From contig CACLYY010000003.1 in the NCBI GenBank assembly GCA_902611265.1, positions 1 through 64,000 of the forward strand: 64,000 nt of DNA, in the 5' to 3' direction. Position numbers and translations under genes: made by a program. The notes beneath the pieces were generated by a model, which saw only the letters and a program-made list of their open reading frames with translations, did no database searches and was not told the DNA's origin. The stretch comes from an uncultured Pelagibacteraceae bacterium. Lineage in GTDB: Bacteria; Pseudomonadota; Alphaproteobacteria; Pelagibacterales; Pelagibacteraceae. Positions 1 to 8,933 of this stretch are shown here, piece by piece (within the stretch, counting starts at the first letter, position 1; each line of letters starts with the position of its first letter).

Positions 1-450
1 GAAAAAATTCCTCTAGATACAGAAAGAGGGTATCATGTTCATTTCAAAGACTTAGACCATTTAATTTCAAGACCAGTTGTGAACTCAAACAGAGGCTTTG
101 GAATGTCTCCAATGGATCAAGGTTTAAGAGTGGTGGGAACTGTTGAATTTGGTGGTTTAGAAAATGCGCTATCAAAAAATAGAATAAAAAATTTAATTTT
201 AAATGCGAAAGAAATGCTTGATGGTTTACCTGAACATAAAGATGAATGGCTAGGTTTTAGGCCAACTTTACCAGACTTTTTACCAGTGATTGGACCATCA
301 AAAAATTATGAAAATGTATACTATTCATTTGGTCATCACCATTTAGGATGGACTTTAGGTGCAATATCTGGAAAAATAGTTTCAGGGATGATTGCAAATG
401 AAAATACTAATATGGATTTAAAACCATATAGTTCAGTCAGATTTGCATAG
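1..450 (+). CDS. FAD-dependent D-amino-acid dehydrogenase/oxidase family protein, C-terminal part
   Basis: The reading frame is already open at base 1 (EKIPLDTERGYHV), so the gene starts outside the window and only about 149 C-terminal residues are seen. The order GLRVVGTVEFGGLE, then LGFRPTLPDFLPVIG, then a final GHHHLGWTLG block is the C-terminal pattern of DadA/glycine-oxidase-type flavoproteins, where the last glycine-rich segment contacts FAD. Such enzymes oxidise D-amino acids or secondary amines to 2-oxo acids. The next gene, a 2-oxoacid:ferredoxin oxidoreductase, begins 14 bp downstream, so the pair could deaminate and then decarboxylate an amino acid. The substrate cannot be read from this fragment. 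Confidence 0.85.
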   Translation, partial: EKIPLDTERGYHVHFKDLDHLISRPVVNSNRGFGMSPMDQGLRVVGTVEFGGLENALSKNRIKNLILNAKEMLDGLPEHKDEWLGFRPTLPDFLPVIGPSKNYENVYYSFGHHHLGWTLGAISGKIVSGMIANENTNMDLKPYSSVRFA

Positions 451-464
451 TAAAGTTATATAGT

Positions 465-3400
465 GTGGATATTAAACTTGAGGATAAATATAAATTAAGT
501 GAAGGTACTAGATTTTTAACTGGTGCCCAAGCATTGGTTAGAGTTCCTATCGTTCAGGCTAGAAGAGATAAAAAAAAAAATCTAAATACCGCATGCTATA
601 TTTCTGGTTACAGGGGCTCTCCACTTGGTGGTTATGATCAACAAATAATAAAAAATAAAAAATACTTGAATGAAAATAATATTTTCTTTCAACCTGGAAT
701 TAATGAAGAACTAGCTGCAACCTCCTTATGGGGTACACAACAGGTTAATCTCAGAAAAAAAGATAAATATGACGGTGTATTTGGCATCTGGTATGGCAAA
801 GGACCAGGTGTCGATAGAGCGGGGGATGCATTAAAGCATGTAAACTTAGCAGGTACCTCGAAGTTTGGTGGTGTTATAGCTCTAATGGGAGATGATCACA
901 TCTGCGAATCTTCTACAACTTCCCACCAAAGTGAATTTGCGATGATCGATGCAATGATCCCTTTTTTTAATCCAAGTGGTGTTCAAGAAATATTAGATTA
1001 TGGGATAATTGGAATTGAATTATCTAGAAAAAGTGGTTGTTGGGTTGGTATTAAGTGTGTTCATGACAATGTCAGTTCGGGCGCAACAGTTGATTTAGAT
1101 GAAAACAGAGTTGTTCTTAAAGATATTTCTAAAGAAAATTATCCATCCGATGGATTAAATATAAGATTGAAAGATACAGCTCAAGAAAAAGAATATCGCT
1201 TACATCATCATAAATTAAAATACGTAAAAGATTATTGTAAAGTTAATAATCTAAACAAATTAATTTTTGACTCGGAAAAACCTAGAATTGGAATAATTAG
1301 TACAGGAAAATCTTTCTTAGATACTAAGCTTGGACTTGAAAAAATTGGAATAAATAAAGAAATCGCAAATAAGATAGGAATTAAATTTCTTAAAATTGCC
1401 ATGCCTTGGCCATTAGAAGAAACGGTAATTGAAAATTTTGCAGAAAATTTGGACAAAATCATAGTAGTTGAAGAAAAAAGATCAATTATTGAAACACAAG
1501 TAAAAGAAATCTTATTTAATAAAAACCTAAAAGTAAAAGTAATTGGAAAAAAAGATGAGAATAGTAACGATCTGTTTGTTTCGTCTGGAGCTCTAGATCC
1601 AGGAGAGATTGGGCTGAAAGTCTATGAAATAATAAAATATTTACAATTACCAGATGACGTGAATAATTGTTCAAAAGAATTGAAATCTTTAACTGAGTCA
1701 ACAAATTCAAATATTTCCTTAAAAAGAGTCCCACATTTTTGCTCAGGCTGCCCTCACAACACTTCAACTAGAATTCCAGAAGGCAGTAGAGCGATAACTG
1801 GGATTAGTTGTGCTTATCTTGTTGAACATATGGAAAGAGATAATGAGGGCTTTTCTCAGATGGGATCTGAAGGAGCTACATGGGTAGGAGAGTCAGTTTT
1901 TAGTAACACTGACCATGTTTTTCAAAATATGGGAGATGGGACTTATATACATTCAGGAATACTTTCGATTAGACACGCAGTTGCAGCAAAAACTAAAATG
2001 ACATTTAAGATTTTATATAATGATGCTGTTGCTTTAACTGGAGGACAAGCATTAGATGGTTTACCAACAGTTGCTCAAATGTCCAAACAGCTTGAGGCAG
2101 AAGGAGTTGAAGAAATAGCAATAATTACAGATGAAATTCAAAAGTATGGTGACACGGGAGGCTTTGCTAAGAATTCAAAAGTTTATGACAGAAAAAATAT
2201 CATAGATGTTCAAATTGGATTAAGCAAAGTTAATGGAACAACTGTAATAATTTATGATCAAACTTGTGCAGCAGAGAAAAGAAGAAGACGAAAAAAAGGT
2301 ATATTAGAGGAACCAAAAAAAAAAATTTTCATTAATAAAGATTTATGTGAAGGGTGTGGAGATTGTGGAATACAATCTAATTGTGTTTCAATTGCACCAG
2401 TTGAGACTGAGTATGGAAGAAAAAGACAAATCGACCAATCATCTTGCAACAAAGATTATACATGCGTTGATGGGTTTTGCCCTAGCTTTGTAAGTCTTGA
2501 GGGTGATATATCACTTAAAAAAAATTACGACGAAACCCTTATAAATAAAATAAATTCAAAAATTGAGGATCCAATACTACCCAAAATAAATAAATCCTAT
2601 GGAATAATGGTTGCTGGTATTGGAGGAACTGGTGTTGTTACAATTGGAGCAGTACTTGCAACAGCTGCTCAAATAGATGGCAGAGGATCTGGTGTTCTTG
2701 ACATGACTGGGCTAGCACAAAAAGGTGGAGCTGTAAAAAGTTTCTTAAGAATTTTTGAAAAACCAGAAGACGTTGGAGCAATTAGATTATCGTACGGGGA
2801 TACAAACTTACTCTTGGGATTTGATTTACTTGTTTCAAATGATTTAGAAATAATAAAAACTTTGGATAAACAAATTTCAAAACTTATAATCAATACAGAT
2901 GAAGTAATGCCAGGAGATTTTACACGGGATAAAGATTTTTATTTGCCATTTGAAGAAATGCGAAATAATTTAATTAATATAGTAGAACTAGAGAATATTA
3001 AATTTATATCATCAAATAAAATTACATCTAAGATCTTAGGAAATTCAATATTATCAAATATGTTTAATGTTGGGGTTGCATATCAATCAGGTCTGATACC
3101 AATTTCAGCTTCATCAATTGAAAAAGCAATTGAATTAAATGGTGCAAGCGTAAAAGATAATATAGATGCCTTCAGATTTGGTAGACACTACAAAAATTTA
3201 AAAGAAGAGGTAAATAGCATAATTAAAGACGAACCTGAGATCTTAGAGGGTTTTGATGCCAAATATCAGAATAGATTAAAATTTTTAGAAGACTATCAAA
3301 ACACAAAATATGCTCAAAAATATGTCGATTTGGTTAGTTATGCGAAAAAGATAGATAAAAATGTTGGAAATGGAAGTCAATTCTCAACAGCAGTTTTAAA

Positions 3401-3884
3401 AAATTATTTTAAATTGATGGCTTACAAGGATGAGTATGAAGTATCTAGATTAATGACAAATAAAAAATTTGTGGATGATATAAATAAAAACTTTGAAGGA
3501 AACTTTGATTATAATTTTTATTTAGCTCCACCAATTTTCAGCAAAAAAAGCAAAGTGGATGGCAAATTAATAAAAATAAAATTTGGTGGTTGGTTATTTA
3601 ATGTGTTTAAATTGCTTTCAAAATTTAAATTTTTAAGGGGTACAAAATTTGATCCATTTGGTTATTTAGATGAAAGAAAAAAAGAAAGAGAGTTAATAAG
3701 AGATTATAAGCAAACCATTGTTGATATTGGATCAAAAATAAATAAATCAAACTATGATACAGCTGTTAAAATAGCATCAATACCTGATCAAATAAGAGGA
3801 TTTGGACATGTTAAGGAAAAGAATATAAAAGAAGCTATAAAAAATAGAACTGATTTACTAAATTCTTTTCATGAAAACATCTAG
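465..3884 (+). CDS. Indolepyruvate ferredoxin oxidoreductase, fused alpha/beta subunits
   Basis: This 1139-residue protein carries both halves of indolepyruvate:ferredoxin oxidoreductase in one chain, the fused form found in many proteobacteria. It oxidatively decarboxylates aryl or branched 2-oxo acids to acyl-CoA. An N-terminal pyruvate-oxidoreductase-like domain is followed by a ThDP-binding domain (CSGCPHN near residue 425), a four-cysteine iron-sulphur motif (CxxCxxC from about residue 628, plus later Cys) and a C-terminal gamma-type domain starting at GIGGTGV (about residue 717). The start is GTG at 465, because no better start fits the gap after the flavoprotein. Two runs of 11 adenines lie inside the frame (570-580 and 2315-2325). 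It overlaps the next gene by 14 bp. Confidence 0.92.
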   Translation: MDIKLEDKYKLSEGTRFLTGAQALVRVPIVQARRDKKKNLNTACYISGYRGSPLGGYDQQIIKNKKYLNENNIFFQPGINEELAATSLWGTQQVNLRKKDKYDGVFGIWYGKGPGVDRAGDALKHVNLAGTSKFGGVIALMGDDHICESSTTSHQSEFAMIDAMIPFFNPSGVQEILDYGIIGIELSRKSGCWVGIKCVHDNVSSGATVDLDENRVVLKDISKENYPSDGLNIRLKDTAQEKEYRLHHHKLKYVKDYCKVNNLNKLIFDSEKPRIGIISTGKSFLDTKLGLEKIGINKEIANKIGIKFLKIAMPWPLEETVIENFAENLDKIIVVEEKRSIIETQVKEILFNKNLKVKVIGKKDENSNDLFVSSGALDPGEIGLKVYEIIKYLQLPDDVNNCSKELKSLTESTNSNISLKRVPHFCSGCPHNTSTRIPEGSRAITGISCAYLVEHMERDNEGFSQMGSEGATWVGESVFSNTDHVFQNMGDGTYIHSGILSIRHAVAAKTKMTFKILYNDAVALTGGQALDGLPTVAQMSKQLEAEGVEEIAIITDEIQKYGDTGGFAKNSKVYDRKNIIDVQIGLSKVNGTTVIIYDQTCAAEKRRRRKKGILEEPKKKIFINKDLCEGCGDCGIQSNCVSIAPVETEYGRKRQIDQSSCNKDYTCVDGFCPSFVSLEGDISLKKNYDETLINKINSKIEDPILPKINKSYGIMVAGIGGTGVVTIGAVLATAAQIDGRGSGVLDMTGLAQKGGAVKSFLRIFEKPEDVGAIRLSYGDTNLLLGFDLLVSNDLEIIKTLDKQISKLIINTDEVMPGDFTRDKDFYLPFEEMRNNLINIVELENIKFISSNKITSKILGNSILSNMFNVGVAYQSGLIPISASSIEKAIELNGASVKDNIDAFRFGRHYKNLKEEVNSIIKDEPEILEGFDAKYQNRLKFLEDYQNTKYAQKYVDLVSYAKKIDKNVGNGSQFSTAVLKNYFKLMAYKDEYEVSRLMTNKKFVDDINKNFEGNFDYNFYLAPPIFSKKSKVDGKLIKIKFGGWLFNVFKLLSKFKFLRGTKFDPFGYLDERKKERELIRDYKQTIVDIGSKINKSNYDTAVKIASIPDQIRGFGHVKEKNIKEAIKNRTDLLNSFHENI

Positions 3885-4776
3885 CCCAATATATATAGCT
3901 TCTTTATACTTAGTGCTAGCATGTTTATTCTGGGCTGGAAATTTTATAGTGGGTAAAGCAGCAAGTATTATTGACATACCTCCGGTATCATTAAATTTTT
4001 ATAGATGGTTTTTGGCCTGGATAGTTCTACTACCATTTACTTATAAGGAATTACTTAGTAAGAAAAAAATTATATTGGATAATATTTTCTTATTTTCAAT
4101 TTTAGGGATTTTGGCTGTTAGTGTTTTTAATTCTGCCCTTTTTTATTCATTGAGGCATACCCAAGTAATAACTGGAGTACTTATGATATCCACAGTTCCA
4201 GTTATGATAATATTATTTTCATTTTTACTTAAAATTGAGAAAACAAATTTCTTCCAAATAACTGGTGTATTCCTCTCGCTTATAGGTGTTTTGTTTATAA
4301 TAACGAAGGCAAACTTAAACAATTTATTAAATTTATCTTTTAATAAGGGAGATATTTTTGCATTGATTGCTATGTTTGCTTGGTCACTATATTCAACACT
4401 CTTAAAAAAAAAGGAGTTTAATTTATCTCCAATTTCCTTATTACAGGTCGTTATTACTTTTGGAGTTATTTTTTTAATTCCTATGTATTTTATCGACTAT
4501 AGTTTAGGAAGCACAATAAAATTACAATCTTCTTTTTATTTAGTTTTATTTTATGTTGTTTTTTTTCCTGGTTTAATCTCGTTTTTATTTTGGATAAAGG
4601 GTGTAAAATTAATTGGTGCAAATAGATCTGGAGTTTTTTTACATTTGATGCCAGTTTTAGGTGCTGTAATGGCTATGATAATTTTCAATGAGAAAATATT
4701 ATTTTATCATTTCTTAGGTGCAATTTTTATTATTGCTGGTATCACAATCTCAAATAAAAAAGTTCAAAATGCTTAA
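3871..4776 (+). CDS. EamA/DMT-family transporter
   Basis: A 301-residue, strongly hydrophobic protein with about ten membrane helices and the duplicated EamA layout of drug/metabolite transporters. The first helix reads LACLFWAGNFIVGK and the second repeat begins ALIAMFAWSLYSTLL. The family moves small metabolites across the inner membrane, most often outward, and substrates are not predictable from sequence. It overlaps the upstream oxidoreductase by 14 bp and the downstream dehydrogenase by 8 bp, so all three are probably translated from one message. It is one of six EamA proteins in the window, each tucked into or beside a different catabolic operon. Confidence 0.9.
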   Translation: MKTSSPIYIASLYLVLACLFWAGNFIVGKAASIIDIPPVSLNFYRWFLAWIVLLPFTYKELLSKKKIILDNIFLFSILGILAVSVFNSALFYSLRHTQVITGVLMISTVPVMIILFSFLLKIEKTNFFQITGVFLSLIGVLFIITKANLNNLLNLSFNKGDIFALIAMFAWSLYSTLLKKKEFNLSPISLLQVVITFGVIFLIPMYFIDYSLGSTIKLQSSFYLVLFYVVFFPGLISFLFWIKGVKLIGANRSGVFLHLMPVLGAVMAMIIFNEKILFYHFLGAIFIIAGITISNKKVQNA

Positions 4777-5719
4777 AGTTGCTATATTAGACGATTATCA
4801 AAACGTTGCTCAAGAATTTATTGATTTGAAAAATCTTTCATCAAAATTTGATATTGAGGTTTTTAGTGAACCTTTTGAAAACGAGGACGATGCTATAGAA
4901 AAATTAAAAGAATTTGAAGCTCTACTTATAATGAGAGAAAGAACATCAATTACTTCAAATCTTATTAAAAGTTTGAAGAAACTAAAATATATTTCTACAA
5001 GTGGAATGAGAAACAAAGCAGTAGATCTTGAAGCAACAAAAAAAGCTAAAATTGTTGTTACAGGTACTGAAATTAACTCAAATCCTACTTGTGAATTAAC
5101 ATGGGCCTTAATTTTAGGACTAGCTAGAAATATCAAAGTGGAAGTTGATAATATGTACCAAGGCTATTGGCAAACAACAGTAGGAGTTGAATTAAAAGGA
5201 AAAATTCTTGGTCTTATTGGTTTAGGAAAAGTTGGATCTCAAGTTGCCAAAATTGGAAAAGCATTTGGTATGCAAGTAATGGCATGGAGTGAAAATCTTA
5301 GCTTAGATAAATGTAAAGAGCTTGATGTTTTGCCTTCAAGCAAAGAAGATATAATCCAAAATTCTGATTTCATTTCAATTCATGTACAAGGCGGAGAAAG
5401 ATATAAAGATTGTTTTAAACTTGCTGAGTTTGATAAAATGAAAAAAACAGCCTTTTTGATTAATACCTCAAGAGGTCCAATTGTAAATGAAGATGATTTG
5501 ATTATAGCACTTTCAACTAATGTAATCGCTGGTGCTGGAATTGACGTTTATGATAAAGAGCCTTTGCCTGCTGGTCACAAATTAAGATTTGTACCTAATG
5601 CACTTTTACTTCCACACGTAGGTTATGTAACAGCTGAAAATTATTCTATTTTTTATACACAAATGATCGAAAATTTAGAAGCTTGTGTTGCCGGTAAGCC
5701 TATAAGAGAAATAAAGTAA
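4769..5719 (+). CDS. D-isomer-specific 2-hydroxyacid dehydrogenase
   Basis: I place the start at ATG 4769 (MLKVAILDDYQN). A longer open frame runs back to 4718 but lies inside the transporter gene. The 316-residue product has the SerA/D-2-hydroxyacid dehydrogenase plan: a catalytic domain split around an NAD-binding Rossmann fold with GLGKVGS near residue 151, INTSRGP with the substrate-binding Arg, GAGIDVYDKEPLP, and LPHVGYVT carrying the catalytic His. It interconverts 2-oxo acids and D-2-hydroxy acids using NAD(H). As it follows an oxidoreductase that acts on 2-oxo acids, it may feed or drain the same pool. At about 316 residues it lacks the regulatory ACT domain of full-length SerA. Confidence 0.9.
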   Translation: MLKVAILDDYQNVAQEFIDLKNLSSKFDIEVFSEPFENEDDAIEKLKEFEALLIMRERTSITSNLIKSLKKLKYISTSGMRNKAVDLEATKKAKIVVTGTEINSNPTCELTWALILGLARNIKVEVDNMYQGYWQTTVGVELKGKILGLIGLGKVGSQVAKIGKAFGMQVMAWSENLSLDKCKELDVLPSSKEDIIQNSDFISIHVQGGERYKDCFKLAEFDKMKKTAFLINTSRGPIVNEDDLIIALSTNVIAGAGIDVYDKEPLPAGHKLRFVPNALLLPHVGYVTAENYSIFYTQMIENLEACVAGKPIREIK

Positions 5720-5720
5720 A

Positions 5721-6626
5721 GTGGAATTACCAGTTGTAAATCATCCTGACTATGAAGCAAAGATTGATGATGATAACAAATTTCCAATTAAAAAGTTTGG
5801 CGAACTAGCAAATTTTCTTAAAAATGAAAAAGTAGTTAAAAAATTTTATAAACCTGAACCATGCTCAATCGATACACTTAAAGAGGTTCACTCTGAGGAG
5901 TATATTTATAAAATTAAAAATAAAACATTAGAAGATTCGTTAGTTAAAAAAATAGGGTTTCCTTTAGTTGATAGTGTTGTGAGAAGGTCTTTAGTTGCAA
6001 CAGGTGGAACTGTGTTAGCTTCTAAATTGGCTATTAATTTTGGAATAGCTTGTAATACCGCTGGTGGGAGTCACCATGCAATTTATGATGAGGGAGCAGG
6101 ATTTTGCGTTTTTAACGATGTAGCAGTTTCTGCGAAATATCTTCTTAACAGAGGATTAGCTAATAAAATTCTCATTCTTGATCTAGATGTTCACCAAGGA
6201 AATGGAAACGCTGAAATATTTAAAAATGAAAACAATGTTTTTACTTTTAGTATGCACTCAAAAGTAAATTACCCTCCTATAAAATCAAAAAGCGATTTAG
6301 ATGTTGAACTCGAACAAGACATGGAAGATGTACAATACTTAGATATTTTAAAAAAAAATTTGATTTTTTTAAACGATTTTAATTTTGATTTTGTATTTTA
6401 TATTGCAGGAGTTGATATCCATTTAGGTGATAGATTAGGCAAGTTAAAAATATCTGATATAGGAATAAATAAGAGAGACGACATGGTTATTAGAAACTTT
6501 TTTCAAAGAAGAGTTCCTATTTGTGGAGTTTTAGGTGGCGGTTATAATAAAGATTTTGAAAAACTTGTTGAATTGCATGCAAGTTTACATAAAAATTGTG
6601 CAAAATATTTAAATGACAAAAAATAA
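5721..6626 (+). CDS. Histone-deacetylase-family amidohydrolase (HDAC/AcuC/acetylpolyamine deacetylase-like)
   Basis: All hallmark zinc-hydrolase residues of the HDAC superfamily are present: the tandem His of GGSHHA (about 115-120), DLDVHQGNG (about 154-162) and GVDIHLGD (about 230) supplying zinc ligands, and the transition-state Tyr in GGGY (about 272-275). Bacterial members remove acetyl groups from polyamines, acetoin-pathway proteins or other small amides. The start is GTG at 5721, one base after the preceding stop codon. The gene overlaps msrB by 14 bp. The 301-residue length fits the single-domain bacterial type. The true substrate is unknown, and the context (2-oxoacid enzymes, MsrB) does not settle it. 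Confidence 0.88.
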   Translation: MELPVVNHPDYEAKIDDDNKFPIKKFGELANFLKNEKVVKKFYKPEPCSIDTLKEVHSEEYIYKIKNKTLEDSLVKKIGFPLVDSVVRRSLVATGGTVLASKLAINFGIACNTAGGSHHAIYDEGAGFCVFNDVAVSAKYLLNRGLANKILILDLDVHQGNGNAEIFKNENNVFTFSMHSKVNYPPIKSKSDLDVELEQDMEDVQYLDILKKNLIFLNDFNFDFVFYIAGVDIHLGDRLGKLKISDIGINKRDDMVIRNFFQRRVPICGVLGGGYNKDFEKLVELHASLHKNCAKYLNDKK

Positions 6627-6981
6627 CCCAAATTTATCAGACCAACAAAAAAAAGTTTTATTTGAAGAAGCAACAGAGGCTCCAGGCTCTAGTGAATTAA
6701 ATTTTGAAAAGAGAGAGGGTGGCTATTATTGTGCAAATTGCGGAACAAAATTATTCGACTCTAACACCAAGTACGAAAGTGGTTCAGGATGGCCTTCATT
6801 TTATGAGTCTCTTCCTGATGTATTTGAAACTAAAACTGATCATCATATTGGATATGCTAGGACCGAATATCACTGTAAAAAATGTGGTGGGCACCATGGA
6901 CATATATTTGATGATGGACCACAGCCATCTGGTAAAAGATATTGTAATAACGGAGTGTGCCTAGTGTTTAAACCAAAATAA
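6613..6981 (+). CDS. msrB: Peptide-methionine (R)-S-oxide reductase MsrB
   Basis: The 122-residue protein is a complete MsrB domain that repairs methionine-R-sulfoxide in oxidised proteins. Two CxxC pairs (C40/C43 and C87/C90) form the structural zinc site, followed by GHHGHIFDDGP. The catalytic cysteine is C111 in RYCNNG. Length equals a single-domain cytosolic MsrB, with no signal peptide and no fused MsrA. The start ATG lies 14 bp inside the deacetylase gene, suggesting translational coupling. Its partner MsrA is encoded 49 kb away at 55841-56293, so the two stereospecific repair enzymes are not co-transcribed here. Confidence 0.97.
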   Translation: MTKNNPNLSDQQKKVLFEEATEAPGSSELNFEKREGGYYCANCGTKLFDSNTKYESGSGWPSFYESLPDVFETKTDHHIGYARTEYHCKKCGGHHGHIFDDGPQPSGKRYCNNGVCLVFKPK

Positions 6982-6994
6982 TCGATTTCAATTA

Positions 6995-8230
6995 ATGAAT
7001 TTAATTGAAATACAAAATAAGATTATTTCTGAAAAAATTAAGCTCAGAAAAAAATCAAAAAACGTTGTTAATAATTTTAAAAAAATTGAAAAATATATTC
7101 AAAAAGAAGTTACAATAATTAAAGAGTCAAAAGATACAATTATTCCCGAAATAGAATTTGAGGATATTTCAACTAAGAATCAAACCACAATAAAAGATAA
7201 AGTATTCAAACGTGGCTGCGTTATTATTAGAAACGTTTTTGATAAAAACAAGGTGAAAGATTTAAATGAAGATTTAGATAAATATGTATTGGAAAATAAT
7301 TATTTTGAAGATCAAAAAAAAAAGATTGGTATAGACAAATACTTTAGTGACCTAAAATCAGGAAAACCTCAAATTTTTGGTTTGTATTGGTCTAAAGCTC
7401 AATCAGAAATTAGACATTCTAAAGAAATGGAAATCGTTAAAAAATGGTTGAACAATTTTTGGAATTATAGATATGAGGGTAAAAATGTATTTGATCCAAA
7501 TAGAGAACTTGTTTATGCAGATCGAGTAAGAAGAAGAGAACCAGGGGATGATACTTTAGGCTTATCTCCACATTGTGATGCTGGATCTATTGAAAGATGG
7601 ACAGATAAAGCATATCAAAAAATCTACAATGATATTTTTTCAGACAATTTCGAAAATTTTAATCCATTTGATGCTAAATATAGAGATGAAACAATTGAAT
7701 TTGAATCTCCTGCAGTAGCACATGTATTTAGAACATTTCAAGGATGGACTGCCTTAACAGAACAAGGTCCAAATGATGGAACTTTACAATTAATTCCTAT
7801 TGTAAAAGGAATGTCATACGTTTTAACAAGAGCTTTATTAGATGATGTTCCTGAAAATGAATTATGTGGATCAAAAGCAGGAAAAGCTTTATCGATAAAT
7901 GAAAAATATCACAGTTTGCTGTTAGAAGGGTTAATTTCAATTCCTAAAATGAATCCTGGAGATACTATTTGGTGGCATCCAGATGTAGTGCATGCAGTTG
8001 AGGAAAAACATAAAGGAAAAAATTACTCAAACGTTATTTATGTTGGAGCAACACCTTATTGTAAAAAAAATATTGATTATATAAAAAAACAATCCAAAAA
8101 GTTTATTGAAGGTAAAAGTCCACCTGATTTTGCTCCTGAAGACTACGAAGTAAATTATAAAGGTAGAGTTAAAGTTAATGACTTAACTGAATTAGCAAAA
8201 AAACAATTAGGTTTAATTGATTGGAATTAA
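6995..8230 (+). CDS. DUF1479 family protein (YbiU-like putative 2OG/Fe(II) oxygenase)
   Basis: The 411-residue product matches the DUF1479 family typified by E. coli YbiU in length and motifs. Recognisable blocks are LSPHCDAGSIERW, FRTFQGWTALTEQGPNDG and WWHPDVVHAVE. The HxD pair (H193, D195) and a distal His (H333 or H328) are spaced as in cupin-fold Fe(II)/2-oxoglutarate oxygenases, which I take as the probable chemistry. The family has no firmly assigned substrate that I know of. The gene starts 14 bp after msrB and ends 2 bp before the convergent glutaredoxin stop, closing the operon. The N-terminal 60 residues are Lys/Glu-rich and probably helical. Confidence 0.85.
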   Translation: MNLIEIQNKIISEKIKLRKKSKNVVNNFKKIEKYIQKEVTIIKESKDTIIPEIEFEDISTKNQTTIKDKVFKRGCVIIRNVFDKNKVKDLNEDLDKYVLENNYFEDQKKKIGIDKYFSDLKSGKPQIFGLYWSKAQSEIRHSKEMEIVKKWLNNFWNYRYEGKNVFDPNRELVYADRVRRREPGDDTLGLSPHCDAGSIERWTDKAYQKIYNDIFSDNFENFNPFDAKYRDETIEFESPAVAHVFRTFQGWTALTEQGPNDGTLQLIPIVKGMSYVLTRALLDDVPENELCGSKAGKALSINEKYHSLLLEGLISIPKMNPGDTIWWHPDVVHAVEEKHKGKNYSNVIYVGATPYCKKNIDYIKKQSKKFIEGKSPPDFAPEDYEVNYKGRVKVNDLTELAKKQLGLIDWN

Positions 8231-8231
8231 T

Positions 8232-8486
8232 TTACTTTAAAGATGCTTCTAGTTGACCATTTTTTTCAAGATTTCTAAGTTCTTGATATCCACCAATATG
8301 TTCATCGTTAAAAAAAATTTGAGGAATTGTTCTTCTTCCATTAGCTTTTTGAATCATTTCATCTCTAAGCTCTGGACCTGTAGATACATCAATAACTTTG
8401 TATTCAAGATTATTTCTTTTTAATAATCTTTTTGCAGCATCGCAAAATGCACACATTGGCCCTGAATACATTGTTATATTTTTCAT
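8232..8486 (-). CDS. grxC: Glutaredoxin (GrxC/Grx3 type)
   Basis: An 84-residue thioredoxin-fold protein with the dithiol active site C12-A-F-C15 (the classical version is CPYC), the cis-proline segment TIPQIFF at 53-59 and the glutathione-binding GG at 65-66. These are the defining features of class I glutaredoxins, which reduce protein disulfides and glutathione mixed disulfides in the cytoplasm. The Ala-Phe dipeptide between the cysteines is a natural variant that should shift redox potential but not abolish activity. It lies downstream of the DUF2805 gene on the minus strand, with a 28-bp gap. Confidence 0.95.
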   Translation of the reverse strand: MKNITMYSGPMCAFCDAAKRLLKRNNLEYKVIDVSTGPELRDEMIQKANGRRTIPQIFFNDEHIGGYQELRNLEKNGQLEASLK

Positions 8487-8514
8487 ACTTTAGATATAAT
8501 TATATTTTTTGATT

Positions 8515-8814
8515 TTACCAGTTATGAATTTCATTTTTCTTTATCTTAACCCTTATTTGTTTTCTTGAATATTCAAACTTTTTTCTATGTTTAATGCTTT
8601 GTGAACTTACTCTTTTTCTCCATAGCCTAAAAGATGAAGGTTTTAAACTTCTTCTCATAATCTTAATTACGTCAGACTCTGTTTTTCCAGTTTTTTTTTC
8701 TATATCTTCAAATGTAATTCTATCTGCCCATGCTGCCCAAATGACCCAGTCTGGACTACCAGGTTTTGGTTCAGGATTTTTAACTCTGGTTGTGGGCCTG
8801 TGACTTTTTTTCAT
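8515..8814 (-). CDS. DUF2805/TIGR03643 family small basic protein
   Basis: The conserved core WVIWAAWADRITFEDIEKK, then a helix-turn-helix-like segment with ESDVIKIMRRSLKPSSFRLWRKRV, identifies the small DUF2805 (TIGR03643) family of unknown function. I prefer the ATG at 8814 (MKKSHRPTT, 99 residues). The frame stays open to 8877, but that extension is a hydrophobic stretch unlike the family. The protein is very basic and its middle looks like a short DNA-binding fold, so a nucleic-acid role is a guess. It is one of the few genes here with no metabolic or transport signature. It is divergent from the LysE-type gene, with an inverted repeat between them. Confidence 0.8.
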   Translation of the reverse strand: MKKSHRPTTRVKNPEPKPGSPDWVIWAAWADRITFEDIEKKTGKTESDVIKIMRRSLKPSSFRLWRKRVSSQSIKHRKKFEYSRKQIRVKIKKNEIHNW

Positions 8815-8880
8815 AAAAATTCCAGCAATCTTGAAATAAATAAATAATGCAAATTTATATACCTGTGATATTATCACTAA

Positions 8881-8896
8881 TAGATAGTCCTATCTA
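8881..8896. repeat. Inverted repeat in the 119-bp divergent gap (possible operator)
   Basis: Two 7-bp arms, TAGATAG and CTATCTA, form a perfect inverted repeat separated by 2 bp. The site lies between the divergently read DUF2805 gene and the LysE-type exporter. Its size suits a dimeric regulator, but no regulator gene is nearby. The remaining gap DNA shows another imperfect stem (TAGCTCCC against GGGCTA, 8905-8927) and nothing else I recognise. Confidence 0.35.
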
Positions 8897-8933
8897 GCCA
8901 TCTTTAGCTCCCGGTTTTTTAGGGCTATCCATC

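Noticed and set aside
4718..4768. An earlier start of the D-2-hydroxyacid dehydrogenase.
   Set aside because: The extension encodes only the shadow of transporter helices; MLKVAILDDYQ at 4769 is the normal family start.
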